Assembly: GCA_965242845.1 (NCBI GenBank)
Contig: CBDETC010000003.1
Location: 868,001 to 932,000, forward strand
Origin: RHLJ01 sp965242845
GTDB taxonomy: Bacteria > Bacteroidota > Rhodothermia > Balneolales > Balneolaceae
DNA: 64,000 nucleotides
Reading direction: 5' to 3'
A program made the translations under genes and the position numbers. This document shows, one piece after another, positions 1-10,051 of the stretch. The notes beneath the pieces are model-generated. The model did not search any database and was not told the origin of the DNA. It saw only the letters and a program-made list of their open reading frames with translations. Positions within the stretch are counted from its first letter, which is position 1. Each line of letters begins with the position of its first letter.

Positions 1-22
1 ATTAAACCTAGATCAAGGAGTT

Positions 23-38
23 CCCCTCTAGGGAGGGG
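23..38. repeat. short GC-rich hairpin repeat at left edge
   Basis: CCCCTC (23-28) and GAGGGG (33-38) can form a hairpin just beyond the stop codon of the last visible permease. The flanking phrase (atcaaggagttcccctc) closely matches atcaaagagttcccctc at about 5085-5102, so this is a partial copy of the same interspersed element. On the minus strand it could terminate transcription, but I see no T-run after it. Confidence 0.5.
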
Positions 39-45
39 ACAAGGG

Positions 46-2397
46 TTACTCGCTCTTCAGGCTTTTTACCGGGTTGGCAATAGCTGCTTTAATAGATTGC
101 CAACTAACTGTTAACCATGCTATGACAAGTGCGCAAATTCCTGCAGCTCCGAACACCCACCATTCTATTCCAGAGCTATAGGCATAGTCTGCCATCCACT
201 GGTTCATTAGATACCAGGAAACAGGAATGGAGATGGCAATAGAGACTAATACCAACTTGGTAAAGTCGCCAGAAAGAAGAAGCACAAGGCTTCGAACTGT
301 TGCTCCCAGAACTTTTCGAACACCGATTTCTTTTGCTCGCTGCTCAGCTGTAAATGCAGAAAGGCCAAATAATCCTAAGCAGGAGATAAAAATGGCGATG
401 ATTGAGAAGTACCTGGCCAATGCACCAATACGCATTTCACTTTGATAAAGGTTGGCGTACTGCTCATCCATAAAATTATAATCAAATGGATAGGTAGGAT
501 TGAAGGAACTGTAGAGCTCCTCAATTTGAGAAAGTGTATTTGAGATGTTAGCAGATTCAAGCCGTACAAAAGCTCTCCACCCAAACTCGGGAGTAAGCCT
601 GAAGAAGAGGGGGTTAACCTCAGTTCGAAAACTCTGGAAATGGAAATCTTTGGCTACCCCGATGATTTCCTTTTCTTCATCCCATAATGTGATCACTGTT
701 CCAATAGGGTTTTCCAGACCCATAGCTTCAATTGCAGTTTCATTAAAAATAATTTTAGATGAATCAGCACCATAATCATCAGAAAAGCTTCGCCCTTCTA
801 TAATTTCTATATCCATGGTACTAATCAGTCCATAATCCATTCCAATATTCTCAAAGAGTATACGAGTCTCAGGGTCTTTGTCAGGCCAGTCTAAGCCCAT
901 CGTATTATTGTGCTGATTCAGGAAAGAGTGAGTAGATCTTGAAGCACTTATGACTCCAGGAATGTTTTCAAGTTGTTCGTGGAATGTCTCCCACTGCTCA
1001 CCAACTTCATCTTCAGTACCAAAGTAAATCAGGTTCTCTTTGCTATACCCAAGGTTTTGGTTTTGAGTAAACTGTATCTGCCGGTATATCACAATAGTGG
1101 AAACAATGAGAATGATAGACAAGCTGAATTGAAATACTACCAACCCTTTTCGGGCAAAGGCTTCTTTACCAGATGATTTAAGAGAGCCCTTTAGGGTTTT
1201 AACCGCTTCCATAGAAGAGAGATAGAATGCCGGGTAACTCCCCGAAACCAAGCCAGTGATCAAAACCGTGCCTAGAAAAATTGCTATCAAGAACGGATTA
1301 GAATAATCAACGGAAATCGACTTACTAGTTAATTCATTAAAAACCGGAAGGAATAACTCCACCATAAGAAGAGAAACAAAAAGGGAGAAGAAGCTAATGA
1401 TCATTGACTCACCAATGAATTGAGCAATCAAGGACCCTTTGCCTGCACCTATTGATTTCCTAATCCCCACCTCTTTTGAACGTTTAGCAGCTTTAGCTGT
1501 GCTTAGGTTCATAAAGTTTATGCAAGCTATGAGCAGAATGAAAATGGCAACAATGGTGAATAGCCTTACATATTCTATTCTTCCACCTACAACTACTTTA
1601 TTATCAAACTGGCTTCGAAGGTATCTCTCTGCGAATGGGTAAACGAAAAGGTCTACATGCGATCCTTCATTTTTGCTTTTTACATAGCCTTCTATTTTCT
1701 CGTTCAATGCGGCCACGTCTGTTCCTGCTACTAACTTCGAAATTGCGCGTGGGCCATTATTTCCCCACTCTGTGGCCCATTCACTTTCCAATAACCAGTC
1801 ATCATATCTAAGCAGGCAGTCGAATTGAAAGGAAGAATTACCCGGCATATTCTTGAATACCCCGGTAATGGTTAACTCCTGGTTATTATCTAAGGTTATC
1901 CCTTCTCCAACAGGATTTCTTTCCCCGAAATACTTCTCTGCCATATCCTCTGATATAACAACGGTATTTGGATTAACAAGAAGTTCTTCACGGTTGCCAT
2001 ATAACAGGTCTATGCTGAGAATTTGAAAGAAGTCATTTTCTACATATATGCCGTACTCTCTAAACGACTGATTATCCTTTGTGAATAAATAGCCTATGCT
2101 CCATGTATAATTGGAGGCATATTCAAACTCAGGAAAGTCCTCTTTTATATTACGAGCCACGATACCCGGGGTAGAAAGGGTGGTAGAGATTTCATCCGAG
2201 TAGTTTTGGTGTTCCATTATCTGGTAGATGCGATCTGAATCAGCGTGGTACTGATCCATATTCATTTCATCCATTACCCATAAGAAAATGAGAAAGCTAC
2301 AGGCTAAGCCTATGGACAAACCAGCTACATTGATAAAGAACGAACTCTTTTGGCGCCCGAATCCCCGAAGCGCAGTCTTCAAATAATTTTTAAGCAT
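46..2397 (-). CDS. MacB/FtsX-type ABC permease, copy 9 of the array (783 aa)
   Basis: This is the most promoter-distal permease in the window. TM1 lies at about residues 21-42, followed by an extracytoplasmic MacB_PCD-like domain. TM2 is at about 278-296, with the coupling motif RSKEVGIRKSIGA at 306-318 and two further helices to about 390. A second half starts near 420, has its own periplasmic domain, and ends with three helices around the motif RAKEIGVRKVLGA (687-699). The tail IANPVKSLKSE is the family C-terminal signature. It sits 67 nt after copy 8 with no recognisable sigma-54 element between them, so I infer it shares that promoter. It is the shortest copy. The array could continue to the left of the window. 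Substrate unknown. Confidence 0.9.
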   Translation of the reverse strand: MLKNYLKTALRGFGRQKSSFFINVAGLSIGLACSFLIFLWVMDEMNMDQYHADSDRIYQIMEHQNYSDEISTTLSTPGIVARNIKEDFPEFEYASNYTWSIGYLFTKDNQSFREYGIYVENDFFQILSIDLLYGNREELLVNPNTVVISEDMAEKYFGERNPVGEGITLDNNQELTITGVFKNMPGNSSFQFDCLLRYDDWLLESEWATEWGNNGPRAISKLVAGTDVAALNEKIEGYVKSKNEGSHVDLFVYPFAERYLRSQFDNKVVVGGRIEYVRLFTIVAIFILLIACINFMNLSTAKAAKRSKEVGIRKSIGAGKGSLIAQFIGESMIISFFSLFVSLLMVELFLPVFNELTSKSISVDYSNPFLIAIFLGTVLITGLVSGSYPAFYLSSMEAVKTLKGSLKSSGKEAFARKGLVVFQFSLSIILIVSTIVIYRQIQFTQNQNLGYSKENLIYFGTEDEVGEQWETFHEQLENIPGVISASRSTHSFLNQHNNTMGLDWPDKDPETRILFENIGMDYGLISTMDIEIIEGRSFSDDYGADSSKIIFNETAIEAMGLENPIGTVITLWDEEKEIIGVAKDFHFQSFRTEVNPLFFRLTPEFGWRAFVRLESANISNTLSQIEELYSSFNPTYPFDYNFMDEQYANLYQSEMRIGALARYFSIIAIFISCLGLFGLSAFTAEQRAKEIGVRKVLGATVRSLVLLLSGDFTKLVLVSIAISIPVSWYLMNQWMADYAYSSGIEWWVFGAAGICALVIAWLTVSWQSIKAAIANPVKSLKSE

Positions 2398-2464
2398 ATG
2401 ATCTCCTAGAAAAACTCACTGTGTGACACTGAAATTAGCCGATAGAGTTACATTAGAATTCTAA

Positions 2465-4846
2465 TTATTCACTTTTTAAGCTATCGACAGGATTTGCTAA
2501 AGCTGCTTTTATTGCCTGGTAGCCGATTGTCAAAAGAGCTACTCCAATAATGGCTATGCCTGAGCCGACAAAAACTAATACTCCTGGAGTAGTGCTAAAT
2601 GCGAAACTATTCAGCCATTGTTGTATTAGTAAATAAGCAAGAGGGGCGCCAATCAGGAAGCCGATTGCTACTAACTTTAAAAAATCAACAGAGATAGACT
2701 GTACGATACTTGCCACTGAAGCCCCAAGCACTTTGCGAATTCCGATTTCTTTCCGTCGGTTTATGACAGAGAAAGACACTAGGCCTAACAGACCTAAACA
2801 TGCAATGAAGATTGTTAAATACGCGAAGTAACGAAGCATCTGACCGATTACTTCTTCTGTGGTATAATCTGTTGCTAAATCATCTTCGAGGTAGTAATAC
2901 CAAACTGGTACTCCATCATTAAAGGTCTTAAGTACATCGGAAATCTGAGTGGCAACTCCATCAGAATCCGCGCTGTTTACCCTAACTGTTAGATCGAAAA
3001 AACTTTGCGGGTCATGGCGAATAACCAGAGGTTCTATTCTGGAATGTAACGTCTCATAATTGAAATCTTTGACTACTCCCACTACCGTATAAAGAACATC
3101 TCCGTTATCCGTTTTTCTCGTAATGGTTTTACCAATAGGTTCGTCCCACTCAAACTTTGCAACCGCTGCTTCATTCAGGATTAAAGAAGTACTTGTACCT
3201 GTCTCGAAATCAGAGCTAAAGTCACGCCCTTTGAGGAGTTCCAAATTAAACTGTTCAATAAATTGCTCATCGGTTGAGTAAGAGTTTACTAATACTCCGT
3301 CTTCACCAAAAACACCTTCCGGGTAAAACTGGTATCTATTACCAGGTTCATTACCGGGGGTATTTGAACTGAAAGAAACATTAGATACACCAGGAATTCT
3401 GAAAAGTTCTTCACGGATAAGATCATGTCCGTTATCAGAAAGCTCATTGGGGACTCCAAGTACCAGGATATTGTTCTTGTCGAATCCAAGATCTTTATTC
3501 TTCAAATAAGAGAGTTGTTTATCAACAGCCAGCGTGCTGATAATCATAAAAATAGCTACAGTAAACTGAGTTATGACCAGTCCTGTTCGCAAGATTGATT
3601 TCCCTCCCGTTCCTGTTTTTTCACCTTTAAGGACGGCTGCGGGCTTAAATGCTGAGAGAACAAAGGCTGGGTACCCTCCCGCTAGTACTCCTACAAGTAA
3701 TACAACAAGAAAAATTGCTATCAGGTAAAGAGGGTTAGCCAGATAGGTAGCTTCAACGCTCCATTCAGCAATATCATTAAACCATGGCAGAGCAAATTCA
3801 ACAAGCACAAGGCTTATCAGGACGCCAAAAATTGCAAGTATGATAGCTTCTGCCAGGAACTGGAATACCAGTTGGTTTTTGAAAGCACCCATGACCTTTC
3901 TTACGCCAACTTCTTTTGATCTTTTCAACCCTTGAGCAGTTGAAAGATTTACAAAGTTGATGCAGGCAATAATGAGAATGAGTAAGCCAAGAGCAATGAA
4001 GATATAGATATAGGATATCTCAAGACTGTCTCCATGTTCGGCATAAAGATTTGAATGAAGGAAAAGATCACCTAAGGGCTGAAGGTGAATCTCATAACGC
4101 TGTACAAATTCTTCACCAATATGACGTTCAACAAAAGAAGGGAGTTTAGCTTCCAACTCAGAAATATTGGTTCCCTCCTGGATTAGTAAATAGGTATAGA
4201 GATTGTGTGAACGCCAATCATTTAGTGCAGAATAGCTTTCTTCGGTTAGCGAAGAAAAAGAAGCCAGCGAGTTAAATGTAAAACTGGTTCTCGGATTGAG
4301 TTTCTGAAGCACTCCCGTGATTTCAAAAGGTTCTTTATCTAAAAGAAGCGTTCGGCCTACCGGGTTTTCCTCTCCGAAATATCGTACAGACATTTCCTCG
4401 GTAAGTACAATACTGGAAGGATTGGCTAGTGCTCCCTCAGGATTGCCATATTTAAATTCATAGGAAAATACATCAAAGATTCCCTCATCTACATAGGTAA
4501 CACCTTGTCTAAGAATTTTATCTTCGTATTGAATAGCTGCACCTCGTCCTAGAAAGCGAACGGATTCTTCAACCTCTGGAAAATCGGCTACCATGGTCTG
4601 CCCCCAGGGACTTGCTGAAATAGCTACGTCCAGAACACTTCCATTCTGCTGGGTTATTTTATCGGCAACCCGGTAGATGCGATCTGAGTTTTCATGGTAT
4701 TTATCGAAGGTAAAAGCATACTGCATAAGCAGAAAAAGGAAGAGGCATACCCCCATTCCAATTGCCAAACCTGTGGTGTTGATAAAAGCGTACCCTTTCT
4801 GTTTAGAGATATTTCTAAAAGCGATTTTGATGTAATTTTTAAGCAT
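2465..4846 (-). CDS. MacB/FtsX-type ABC permease, copy 8 of the array (793 aa)
   Basis: First gene of the fourth permease transcription unit. The N-terminus MLKNYIKIAFRNISKQKG is followed by TM1. The first coupling motif is RSKEVGVRKVMGA, the second RRKEIGIRKVLGA, and the tail is ALANPVDSLKSE. In front of the start codon is a 333-nt gap with a sigma-54-like element and an upstream palindrome (see the regulatory entries), so this gene and copy 9 probably form their own regulated pair. The periplasmic regions are strongly diverged from the other copies while the membrane and coupling segments are conserved. That pattern is expected if the copies differ in substrate or ligand recognition, which is inference. 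Confidence 0.9.
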   Translation of the reverse strand: MLKNYIKIAFRNISKQKGYAFINTTGLAIGMGVCLFLFLLMQYAFTFDKYHENSDRIYRVADKITQQNGSVLDVAISASPWGQTMVADFPEVEESVRFLGRGAAIQYEDKILRQGVTYVDEGIFDVFSYEFKYGNPEGALANPSSIVLTEEMSVRYFGEENPVGRTLLLDKEPFEITGVLQKLNPRTSFTFNSLASFSSLTEESYSALNDWRSHNLYTYLLIQEGTNISELEAKLPSFVERHIGEEFVQRYEIHLQPLGDLFLHSNLYAEHGDSLEISYIYIFIALGLLILIIACINFVNLSTAQGLKRSKEVGVRKVMGAFKNQLVFQFLAEAIILAIFGVLISLVLVEFALPWFNDIAEWSVEATYLANPLYLIAIFLVVLLVGVLAGGYPAFVLSAFKPAAVLKGEKTGTGGKSILRTGLVITQFTVAIFMIISTLAVDKQLSYLKNKDLGFDKNNILVLGVPNELSDNGHDLIREELFRIPGVSNVSFSSNTPGNEPGNRYQFYPEGVFGEDGVLVNSYSTDEQFIEQFNLELLKGRDFSSDFETGTSTSLILNEAAVAKFEWDEPIGKTITRKTDNGDVLYTVVGVVKDFNYETLHSRIEPLVIRHDPQSFFDLTVRVNSADSDGVATQISDVLKTFNDGVPVWYYYLEDDLATDYTTEEVIGQMLRYFAYLTIFIACLGLLGLVSFSVINRRKEIGIRKVLGASVASIVQSISVDFLKLVAIGFLIGAPLAYLLIQQWLNSFAFSTTPGVLVFVGSGIAIIGVALLTIGYQAIKAALANPVDSLKSE

Positions 4847-4880
4847 ATCTAGCCCTATTAGTTATGTCTATGAATAGTAT

Positions 4881-4896
4881 TCCAATAACTGTACCA
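4881..4896 (-). promoter_or_regulatory. sigma-54-like -24/-12 element, unit 4
   Basis: Minus-strand sequence TGGTAC-AGTTA-TTGGA, about 35 nt upstream of copy 8. The -24 half has one change from TGGCAC. The -12 half lacks the usual GC dinucleotide (GG instead), making it the weakest of the four elements. The call rests on its exact 82.5-bp spacing to the palindrome at 4970-4987. Confidence 0.6.
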
Positions 4897-4949
4897 AACT
4901 AAGAAGGGAGGCTTAAATCGCTCAAAATTGATGATTCTGAGCCATTAGA

Positions 4950-4987
4950 TGTTCGGTTTTATACAGGGGGTGTTCGATATCGGACGG
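4950..4987 (-). promoter_or_regulatory. tandem upstream activator sites, unit 4
   Basis: The distal palindrome is GTGTTCG-ATAT-CGGACGG (4970-4987). The proximal, degenerate copy is TGTTCG-GTTT-TATACA (4950-4965), centred 21 bp nearer the promoter. I infer binding by the Fis-type helix-turn-helix of the response regulator at 24642-26018. Confidence 0.6.
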
Positions 4988-5022
4988 TAGAGTTTAACGG
5001 TAAATTCAGAGATTCAGCAATA

Positions 5023-5148
5023 GTTTAACCCACCCCTCAATCCCCTCTGGTGGAGGGGAGGCTCGTTGTTGTGGGGTAAACTTAAATCAAAGAGTTCCCC
5101 TCCCTGCTTGCCGCAGGCAGGTTGGGAGGGGTAAGGGGTGGGTAAAGT
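5023..5148. repeat. composite GC-rich palindromic interspersed repeat
   Basis: The outer arms are TTTAACCCACCCCTCAATCC (from 5024) and its near-complement ending ...GGGGTAAGGGGTGGGTAAA (up to about 5146). Inside are two smaller hairpins: TCCCCTC/GAGGGGA around 5041-5059, and CCCCTCCC/GGGAGGGG around 5097-5131, the latter enclosing CCTGC...GCAGG. It lies between the operator of unit 4 and the last gene of unit 3, so on the minus strand it follows copy 7 and may act in termination or RNA stability. It resembles the short palindromic elements scattered through many Bacteroidota genomes (inference, no search possible). The 4847-5179 gap otherwise holds only the sigma-54 element and operator. Confidence 0.7.
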
Positions 5149-5179
5149 CAATAAGAGGAAATTACATTACGCAGCTAAA

Positions 5180-7591
5180 TTACTCCGTCTTCAAGCTATC
5201 CACAGGGTTAGCCAATGCCGCTGAAATTGATCTATACCCAATCGTCAGAGAGGCTATAATTAGAGTGCCAGCTAATGCCACCACAAATAGTCCTAAACCT
5301 AATTCAATTTTATAGGCGAAGTCTTCCAACCATCGTTGCATTAAGTACCAGGAAACAGGAGCGGCTAGCAGGAATGAAATTCCTATTAAAAGGCCGAGTT
5401 CATATCCAAATATTTTGAGGATATCGAGAATATTGGCTCCAAGTACCTTTCTTACACCAATCTCTTTCGTTCTGGTGGCAGCCATATACGATACTAGTCC
5501 AAATAATCCCAGGCAGCCAATGATAATGGCGATTACTGCAAAGATATTCATAATGTTGGCCGTTTGACGTTCTCCTCCATACATATCTGCGATATAGTCC
5601 TCAAGGAACGTGTATTCAAATACTGCTTCCGGGAAGGCCTCATTATAGGCTTCTTCCACAGCGGCAAGAGCTTCCGGTATCATACCTGTGTTTATTTTGA
5701 CCGCTCCAACCCAAACTGAGTTTCGGGCTCCCAAAACTACGGATCTTAATCCCATGTGAAGGGAAGAGGTGTTAAAATCATTTACCACCCCAACGATCGT
5801 TGCACGGAATCCCCAAACGTCAAGCTCTTTACCAATAATTTCATCATAGTTATCTCCGAAGCCAGCCTGTTTTACCAGTGATTCATTAACCAAATACATA
5901 TTCACTGTATCGGAGGGTTGAATGTTGGTGCCTGCTAACAATTGAACACCATAGGTATCAAGGAAGTCTACATCGATGAATTTTATATCAGCATTGTTTT
6001 CAATTCTGGTAGAGTCAAACTCAATCACGTAATTACCACCCCATACATTTCCATGGGTTGTACCGGTATTGGAATAGGTAACATTCAGAATACTTGCTTC
6101 ATTTTTGAGCCGGTTTTTTAGCGTCTCTAATGTGAGCCCATCGCGGTCAGGAAGGTCGAAATGTATTACTGCTTCTTTCTGGAAGCCTAAGTCCTGTTGA
6201 TTGAAATGCTTGATTTGAGTTGCAATGACAAGTGTTCCAATAATTAGAATCTGAGTAATGGTAAATTGAATTACGATTAAACTTCTGCGAAGTGTTAACC
6301 CTTGCCCATAACTTGAATTCATCTTATTCCTGATAGCCTCAATCGGGTTAAAACCGGATAAATGATGTGCCGGGTACCATCCTGCAGCCAGGGTTATCAA
6401 GATAAACAGAACAACCAGAAACAGGATAAGCATAGAGTTGTTCAGCAGATTCAATTCGGGAACAAAACCGATGATATCTTCAATATTGAGGAGAGCGAAT
6501 TCAGTCACTCCAATTCCTATTAAAATGGAGATAAGCGTGATGAATGCAGTTTCACCTAAGAAATGGAAGGAGAGTTGTGTTCTGGAGCCCCCCAGGGTTT
6601 TTCTAAGTCCAACCTCTTTCGAACGATTAACTGCGATCGCGGTATTAAGATTGATAAAGTTTATGCATGCGGTAATAAGTAGCAAGAAACCAATAATGCC
6701 CATTGCAAACAGTGTTCTTTTCTCAACTACATTACCTGAATAATTCCCAAAACGGCTGTCAAAATGAATCTCGGAAAGGGGCTGTAGGAAAAACTCCATT
6801 ACTTCTGCTCGATCTTCATTCCTGTACTTTACAATGATTGGATCGAACTGGGGGTTGATATCATCAGGAGTAACGCCCGGAAGTAGTTTAACATAAGCTT
6901 GAATAGAACTTGAAGTACCACCCCAATTATCATTTCCAATCGGGTTACCTGCCCGGCTTTTTGAGTTCTCATTGGCCATAGCAAAAAATGGGAAATCTGA
7001 AGTTTCAGGAGGATCTTTCACCAAACCGGTCACTGTTAAATCATATTGTGCACCCGTTTGAATAGTAAATTCTCTGCCTAATACATCAATACTACCAAAT
7101 AACCTTTTTGCAAACTCTTCGGTGATAACCACAGTATTTGGGTTATCGAAGAAGGAAGCAGGATCGCCGGCCATCCATCGGTAAGTAAAAATGTCGAAAT
7201 ACTCCTTTTCAACAAAAGCGACATTATCTTCTTTAAATTTCTTTTGAACAATTCCGCCTTCCTGGTAACTAATAATCGGAGTATTAGCAGAATTGGTGTT
7301 TACCTGGGTCACAAATTCTAACCCTGTTACTTCCTCTTCAATCACTTGAGCAAAAGGATAGGGTGTTCCTGTATCATAGTCGGTATCTCCAAATTCATTG
7401 TCTTCCCTAACTACTCTATAAATTTGGTCACTGTCTTCATGCCAGGTATCAAAATTCATGTTGTACTGGATAACCAGGAAAATTACCAGTGCGCACACTA
7501 CCCCCAGTGTAAGCCCACCCACGTTAATAGCTGTATGACTTTTGTTCTTTATTAAATTCCGAAAGGCGATTTTGAGATAGTTTTTAAACAT
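5180..7591 (-). CDS. MacB/FtsX-type ABC permease, copy 7 of the array (803 aa)
   Basis: Sister gene of copy 6, with the same length and only two differences in the first 44 residues (L/I and K/R). The first coupling motif is RSKEVGLRKTLGG, preceded by INLNTAIAV where most copies have INLSTA. The second is RTKEIGVRKVLGA, and the tail is ALANPVDSLKTE. It follows copy 6 by 24 nt and is the last gene of the three-gene third unit. The first periplasmic domain differs much more from copy 6 than the membrane segments do. This looks like a relatively recent tandem duplication followed by divergence of the external domains. Confidence 0.9.
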   Translation of the reverse strand: MFKNYLKIAFRNLIKNKSHTAINVGGLTLGVVCALVIFLVIQYNMNFDTWHEDSDQIYRVVREDNEFGDTDYDTGTPYPFAQVIEEEVTGLEFVTQVNTNSANTPIISYQEGGIVQKKFKEDNVAFVEKEYFDIFTYRWMAGDPASFFDNPNTVVITEEFAKRLFGSIDVLGREFTIQTGAQYDLTVTGLVKDPPETSDFPFFAMANENSKSRAGNPIGNDNWGGTSSSIQAYVKLLPGVTPDDINPQFDPIIVKYRNEDRAEVMEFFLQPLSEIHFDSRFGNYSGNVVEKRTLFAMGIIGFLLLITACINFINLNTAIAVNRSKEVGLRKTLGGSRTQLSFHFLGETAFITLISILIGIGVTEFALLNIEDIIGFVPELNLLNNSMLILFLVVLFILITLAAGWYPAHHLSGFNPIEAIRNKMNSSYGQGLTLRRSLIVIQFTITQILIIGTLVIATQIKHFNQQDLGFQKEAVIHFDLPDRDGLTLETLKNRLKNEASILNVTYSNTGTTHGNVWGGNYVIEFDSTRIENNADIKFIDVDFLDTYGVQLLAGTNIQPSDTVNMYLVNESLVKQAGFGDNYDEIIGKELDVWGFRATIVGVVNDFNTSSLHMGLRSVVLGARNSVWVGAVKINTGMIPEALAAVEEAYNEAFPEAVFEYTFLEDYIADMYGGERQTANIMNIFAVIAIIIGCLGLFGLVSYMAATRTKEIGVRKVLGANILDILKIFGYELGLLIGISFLLAAPVSWYLMQRWLEDFAYKIELGLGLFVVALAGTLIIASLTIGYRSISAALANPVDSLKTE

Positions 7592-7615
7592 GATCGTGCT
7601 TTTTGGAGGTGATGA

Positions 7616-10027
7616 TTATTCGGACTTCAAACTGTCTATTGGGTTAGCGATTGCAGAAGAAATGGATTTAAACCCAACAGTAAGGACAGCCAGGATTAGT
7701 GTTCCCAGGAATGCGAGAATAAATGTCCCTACTCCGAGTTCAATTTTATAGGCAAAATCAGCCAACCACTTTTGCATGAGGAAATAGGAGACTGGTGCGG
7801 CTAACATGAATGAGGTAATTGTTAGTATTCCCAGTTCCCTTCCAAAGATGGATAGGATATTCCAAATACTTGCTCCTAATACTTTGCGCACTCCAATTTC
7901 TTTAGTTCGGGTAGTGGCCATGTAGGAGACCAAACCAAATAGTCCTAAAGAACCGATAAGGATTGCAATTAGCGTAAAGGCATTCATGATCTTCGCTGTT
8001 CTTCTTTCATTATCGTACATCTCAGAAATGCTATCATCCAGAAAGGAGTATTCAAAGATGAATTCAGGGAATGCAACAGAAAAAGCTTCTTCAATCGCGG
8101 CAATTGCATCCTGGCTTTGATCCATATTTATCTTAATTGCAGCTACATAATAATTGAATGCAGAAGTGATTAGAACAGGACTCAATTCCTCATAAAGTGA
8201 TACCGTGTTAAAGTCTTTAACTACTCCAATAATCGGAGCTTCATTACCCCAAAATCGTACAGGCTTTCCTATAAGACCTTCGTAGTTATCTCCATATCCG
8301 GTTTGTCTTGCAAAGGTTTCATTAGCGATATAAGCCACCACTGAATCTGAGATACTAAGTGGCTCACCTGCCAGAAGAGTCAGTCCATAAGTGTCTAAAA
8401 AGCGGTCGTCAACAAACTTTCCCTGTACATCGTTTTCTTTGAGTACAGAATCATCAGTAAGCACATAATTTCCTCCCCAGATATTTCCGCTCGTGGTGCC
8501 GGTATTGGAATAGGAAACGTTCAAAATACTGCTCTCGCTTAACAAAGAGTTCTTAAAGGTCTCAAGAACCGGTTTGTTTACAGGAGTGATGTCGACTTCG
8601 ATAATGGCTTCTTTTACAATTCCCAGATCGGTTGTTTGAAAGAATTTAATCTGACTGGCAATTACAATAGTCGTGATTATCAGGATTTGGGTTATGGTAA
8701 GCTGGACAATGGTTAATCCTCTGCGCAGAGAAAGTCCCTGCCCATAGTTACTATTTATTTTATTTCTAATCGCATCAACAGGGCTGAAGCCAGAAAGATG
8801 TTTCGCAGGATACCAGCCAGCCAGGAGGGTAATTCCAAAGAAAAGACTCACAAGAAATAGAGAGATCGGGATATTTGTGAGCAGATCAAGGGAAGGTGAA
8901 AACCCAAGAATTGGTTCTACGCGACTTGATATGATTTCAGTAATTCCAATTCCCAGAAAAATTGAAATCAGCACTATAAATGCTGTTTCACCTAAGAAAT
9001 GGAATACTAACTGGAGTTTGGTTCCTCCTAAGGTTTTTCGGAGCCCAACTTCTTTTGAACGACTCACAGCTATGGCCGTATTTAAGTTGATGAAGTTGAT
9101 GCATGCAGTGATCAATAAGAATAGCCCAATGATGCCAAGAGCAAATAGCGTTTTCTTTTCTGTGGTTCGTTCATTGTAGGTCCCGAACCTCGAATCAAAA
9201 TGGATTTCCGATAAAGGTTGTAGAGAGAAATTTATGTAACCGGCTCGTTCTTCATCGAGGTTTTTAACCACTAAAGGGGTGAATTGAGAGTTTACATCTA
9301 CCTGGTTTATTCCGTCTGTAAGCTTTACATATGTTTGCCATGAGCTGGAATTACTCTCCCAACTTTCATTCCTTCTTGTATCTCCTTCAAAGTCCTTCGA
9401 ATGGACAGAGGCTAAAACATTAAACGGAAAATCTGAGGTCTCCGGAAGGTCTTCAACTACCCCTGTGACTTGAAGGGTATAGTAAGTGTCTTCGGTTAAG
9501 GTGATGTCACGTCCGATTACATCAGAGTGTCCAAAGAGTTTATTAGCCAGACTCTCAGTGAGTACTACGGTATTTGGATTACTTAATGCAGATTCCGGGT
9601 TTCCTGAAATCCATTGATAAGTGAAAATGTCAAAATAATCCTGATGCACAAAAGCAGCAAAATCTTCCTTATACCGGACTTTATTTCCATTTCTGTCGAT
9701 AAAAGAAACTGAGAGATTATTCGAAGTATTATTGTCGATAACAGTAACAGCGTCTATACCAGATACATCAGCTCTGATTGCTTCAGACATTGAGTAAGGA
9801 CCGCCTTCCCCATAGTTCTCATTGCCAAACTCGGTGTCAATTCGTACTACCCGGTAAACTCGATCGCCATCATTATGCCAGGTGTCAAAGCTGAAATTGT
9901 ATTGTATTACCAGGAAGATGACCAACGCACAAACAACGCCCAGCGTAAGGCCACCTACATTAATAGCTGTATGGCTTCTGTTCTTGATGATGTTCCGAAA
10001 GGCGATTTTAAGATAGTTTTTAAACAT
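7616..10027 (-). CDS. MacB/FtsX-type ABC permease, copy 6 of the array (803 aa)
   Basis: Middle gene of the third unit, 24 nt after copy 5. The N-terminus MFKNYLKIAFRNIIKNRSHT runs into the same TM1 as copy 7. Coupling motifs are RSKEVGLRKTLGG and RTKEIGVRKVLGA, and the tail is AIANPIDSLKSE. The short gaps on both sides (24 nt each) and the absence of any -24/-12 element indicate cotranscription with copies 5 and 7. Both sister copies keep a conserved segment in the second periplasmic domain (ILNVSYSNTGTT in this copy, ILNVTYSNTGTT in copy 7), followed by an NxWGGNYV motif not seen in the other permeases. Confidence 0.9.
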   Translation of the reverse strand: MFKNYLKIAFRNIIKNRSHTAINVGGLTLGVVCALVIFLVIQYNFSFDTWHNDGDRVYRVVRIDTEFGNENYGEGGPYSMSEAIRADVSGIDAVTVIDNNTSNNLSVSFIDRNGNKVRYKEDFAAFVHQDYFDIFTYQWISGNPESALSNPNTVVLTESLANKLFGHSDVIGRDITLTEDTYYTLQVTGVVEDLPETSDFPFNVLASVHSKDFEGDTRRNESWESNSSSWQTYVKLTDGINQVDVNSQFTPLVVKNLDEERAGYINFSLQPLSEIHFDSRFGTYNERTTEKKTLFALGIIGLFLLITACINFINLNTAIAVSRSKEVGLRKTLGGTKLQLVFHFLGETAFIVLISIFLGIGITEIISSRVEPILGFSPSLDLLTNIPISLFLVSLFFGITLLAGWYPAKHLSGFSPVDAIRNKINSNYGQGLSLRRGLTIVQLTITQILIITTIVIASQIKFFQTTDLGIVKEAIIEVDITPVNKPVLETFKNSLLSESSILNVSYSNTGTTSGNIWGGNYVLTDDSVLKENDVQGKFVDDRFLDTYGLTLLAGEPLSISDSVVAYIANETFARQTGYGDNYEGLIGKPVRFWGNEAPIIGVVKDFNTVSLYEELSPVLITSAFNYYVAAIKINMDQSQDAIAAIEEAFSVAFPEFIFEYSFLDDSISEMYDNERRTAKIMNAFTLIAILIGSLGLFGLVSYMATTRTKEIGVRKVLGASIWNILSIFGRELGILTITSFMLAAPVSYFLMQKWLADFAYKIELGVGTFILAFLGTLILAVLTVGFKSISSAIANPIDSLKSE

Positions 10028-10051
10028 GCAGGTGCATCTTAAAGGTGATTA

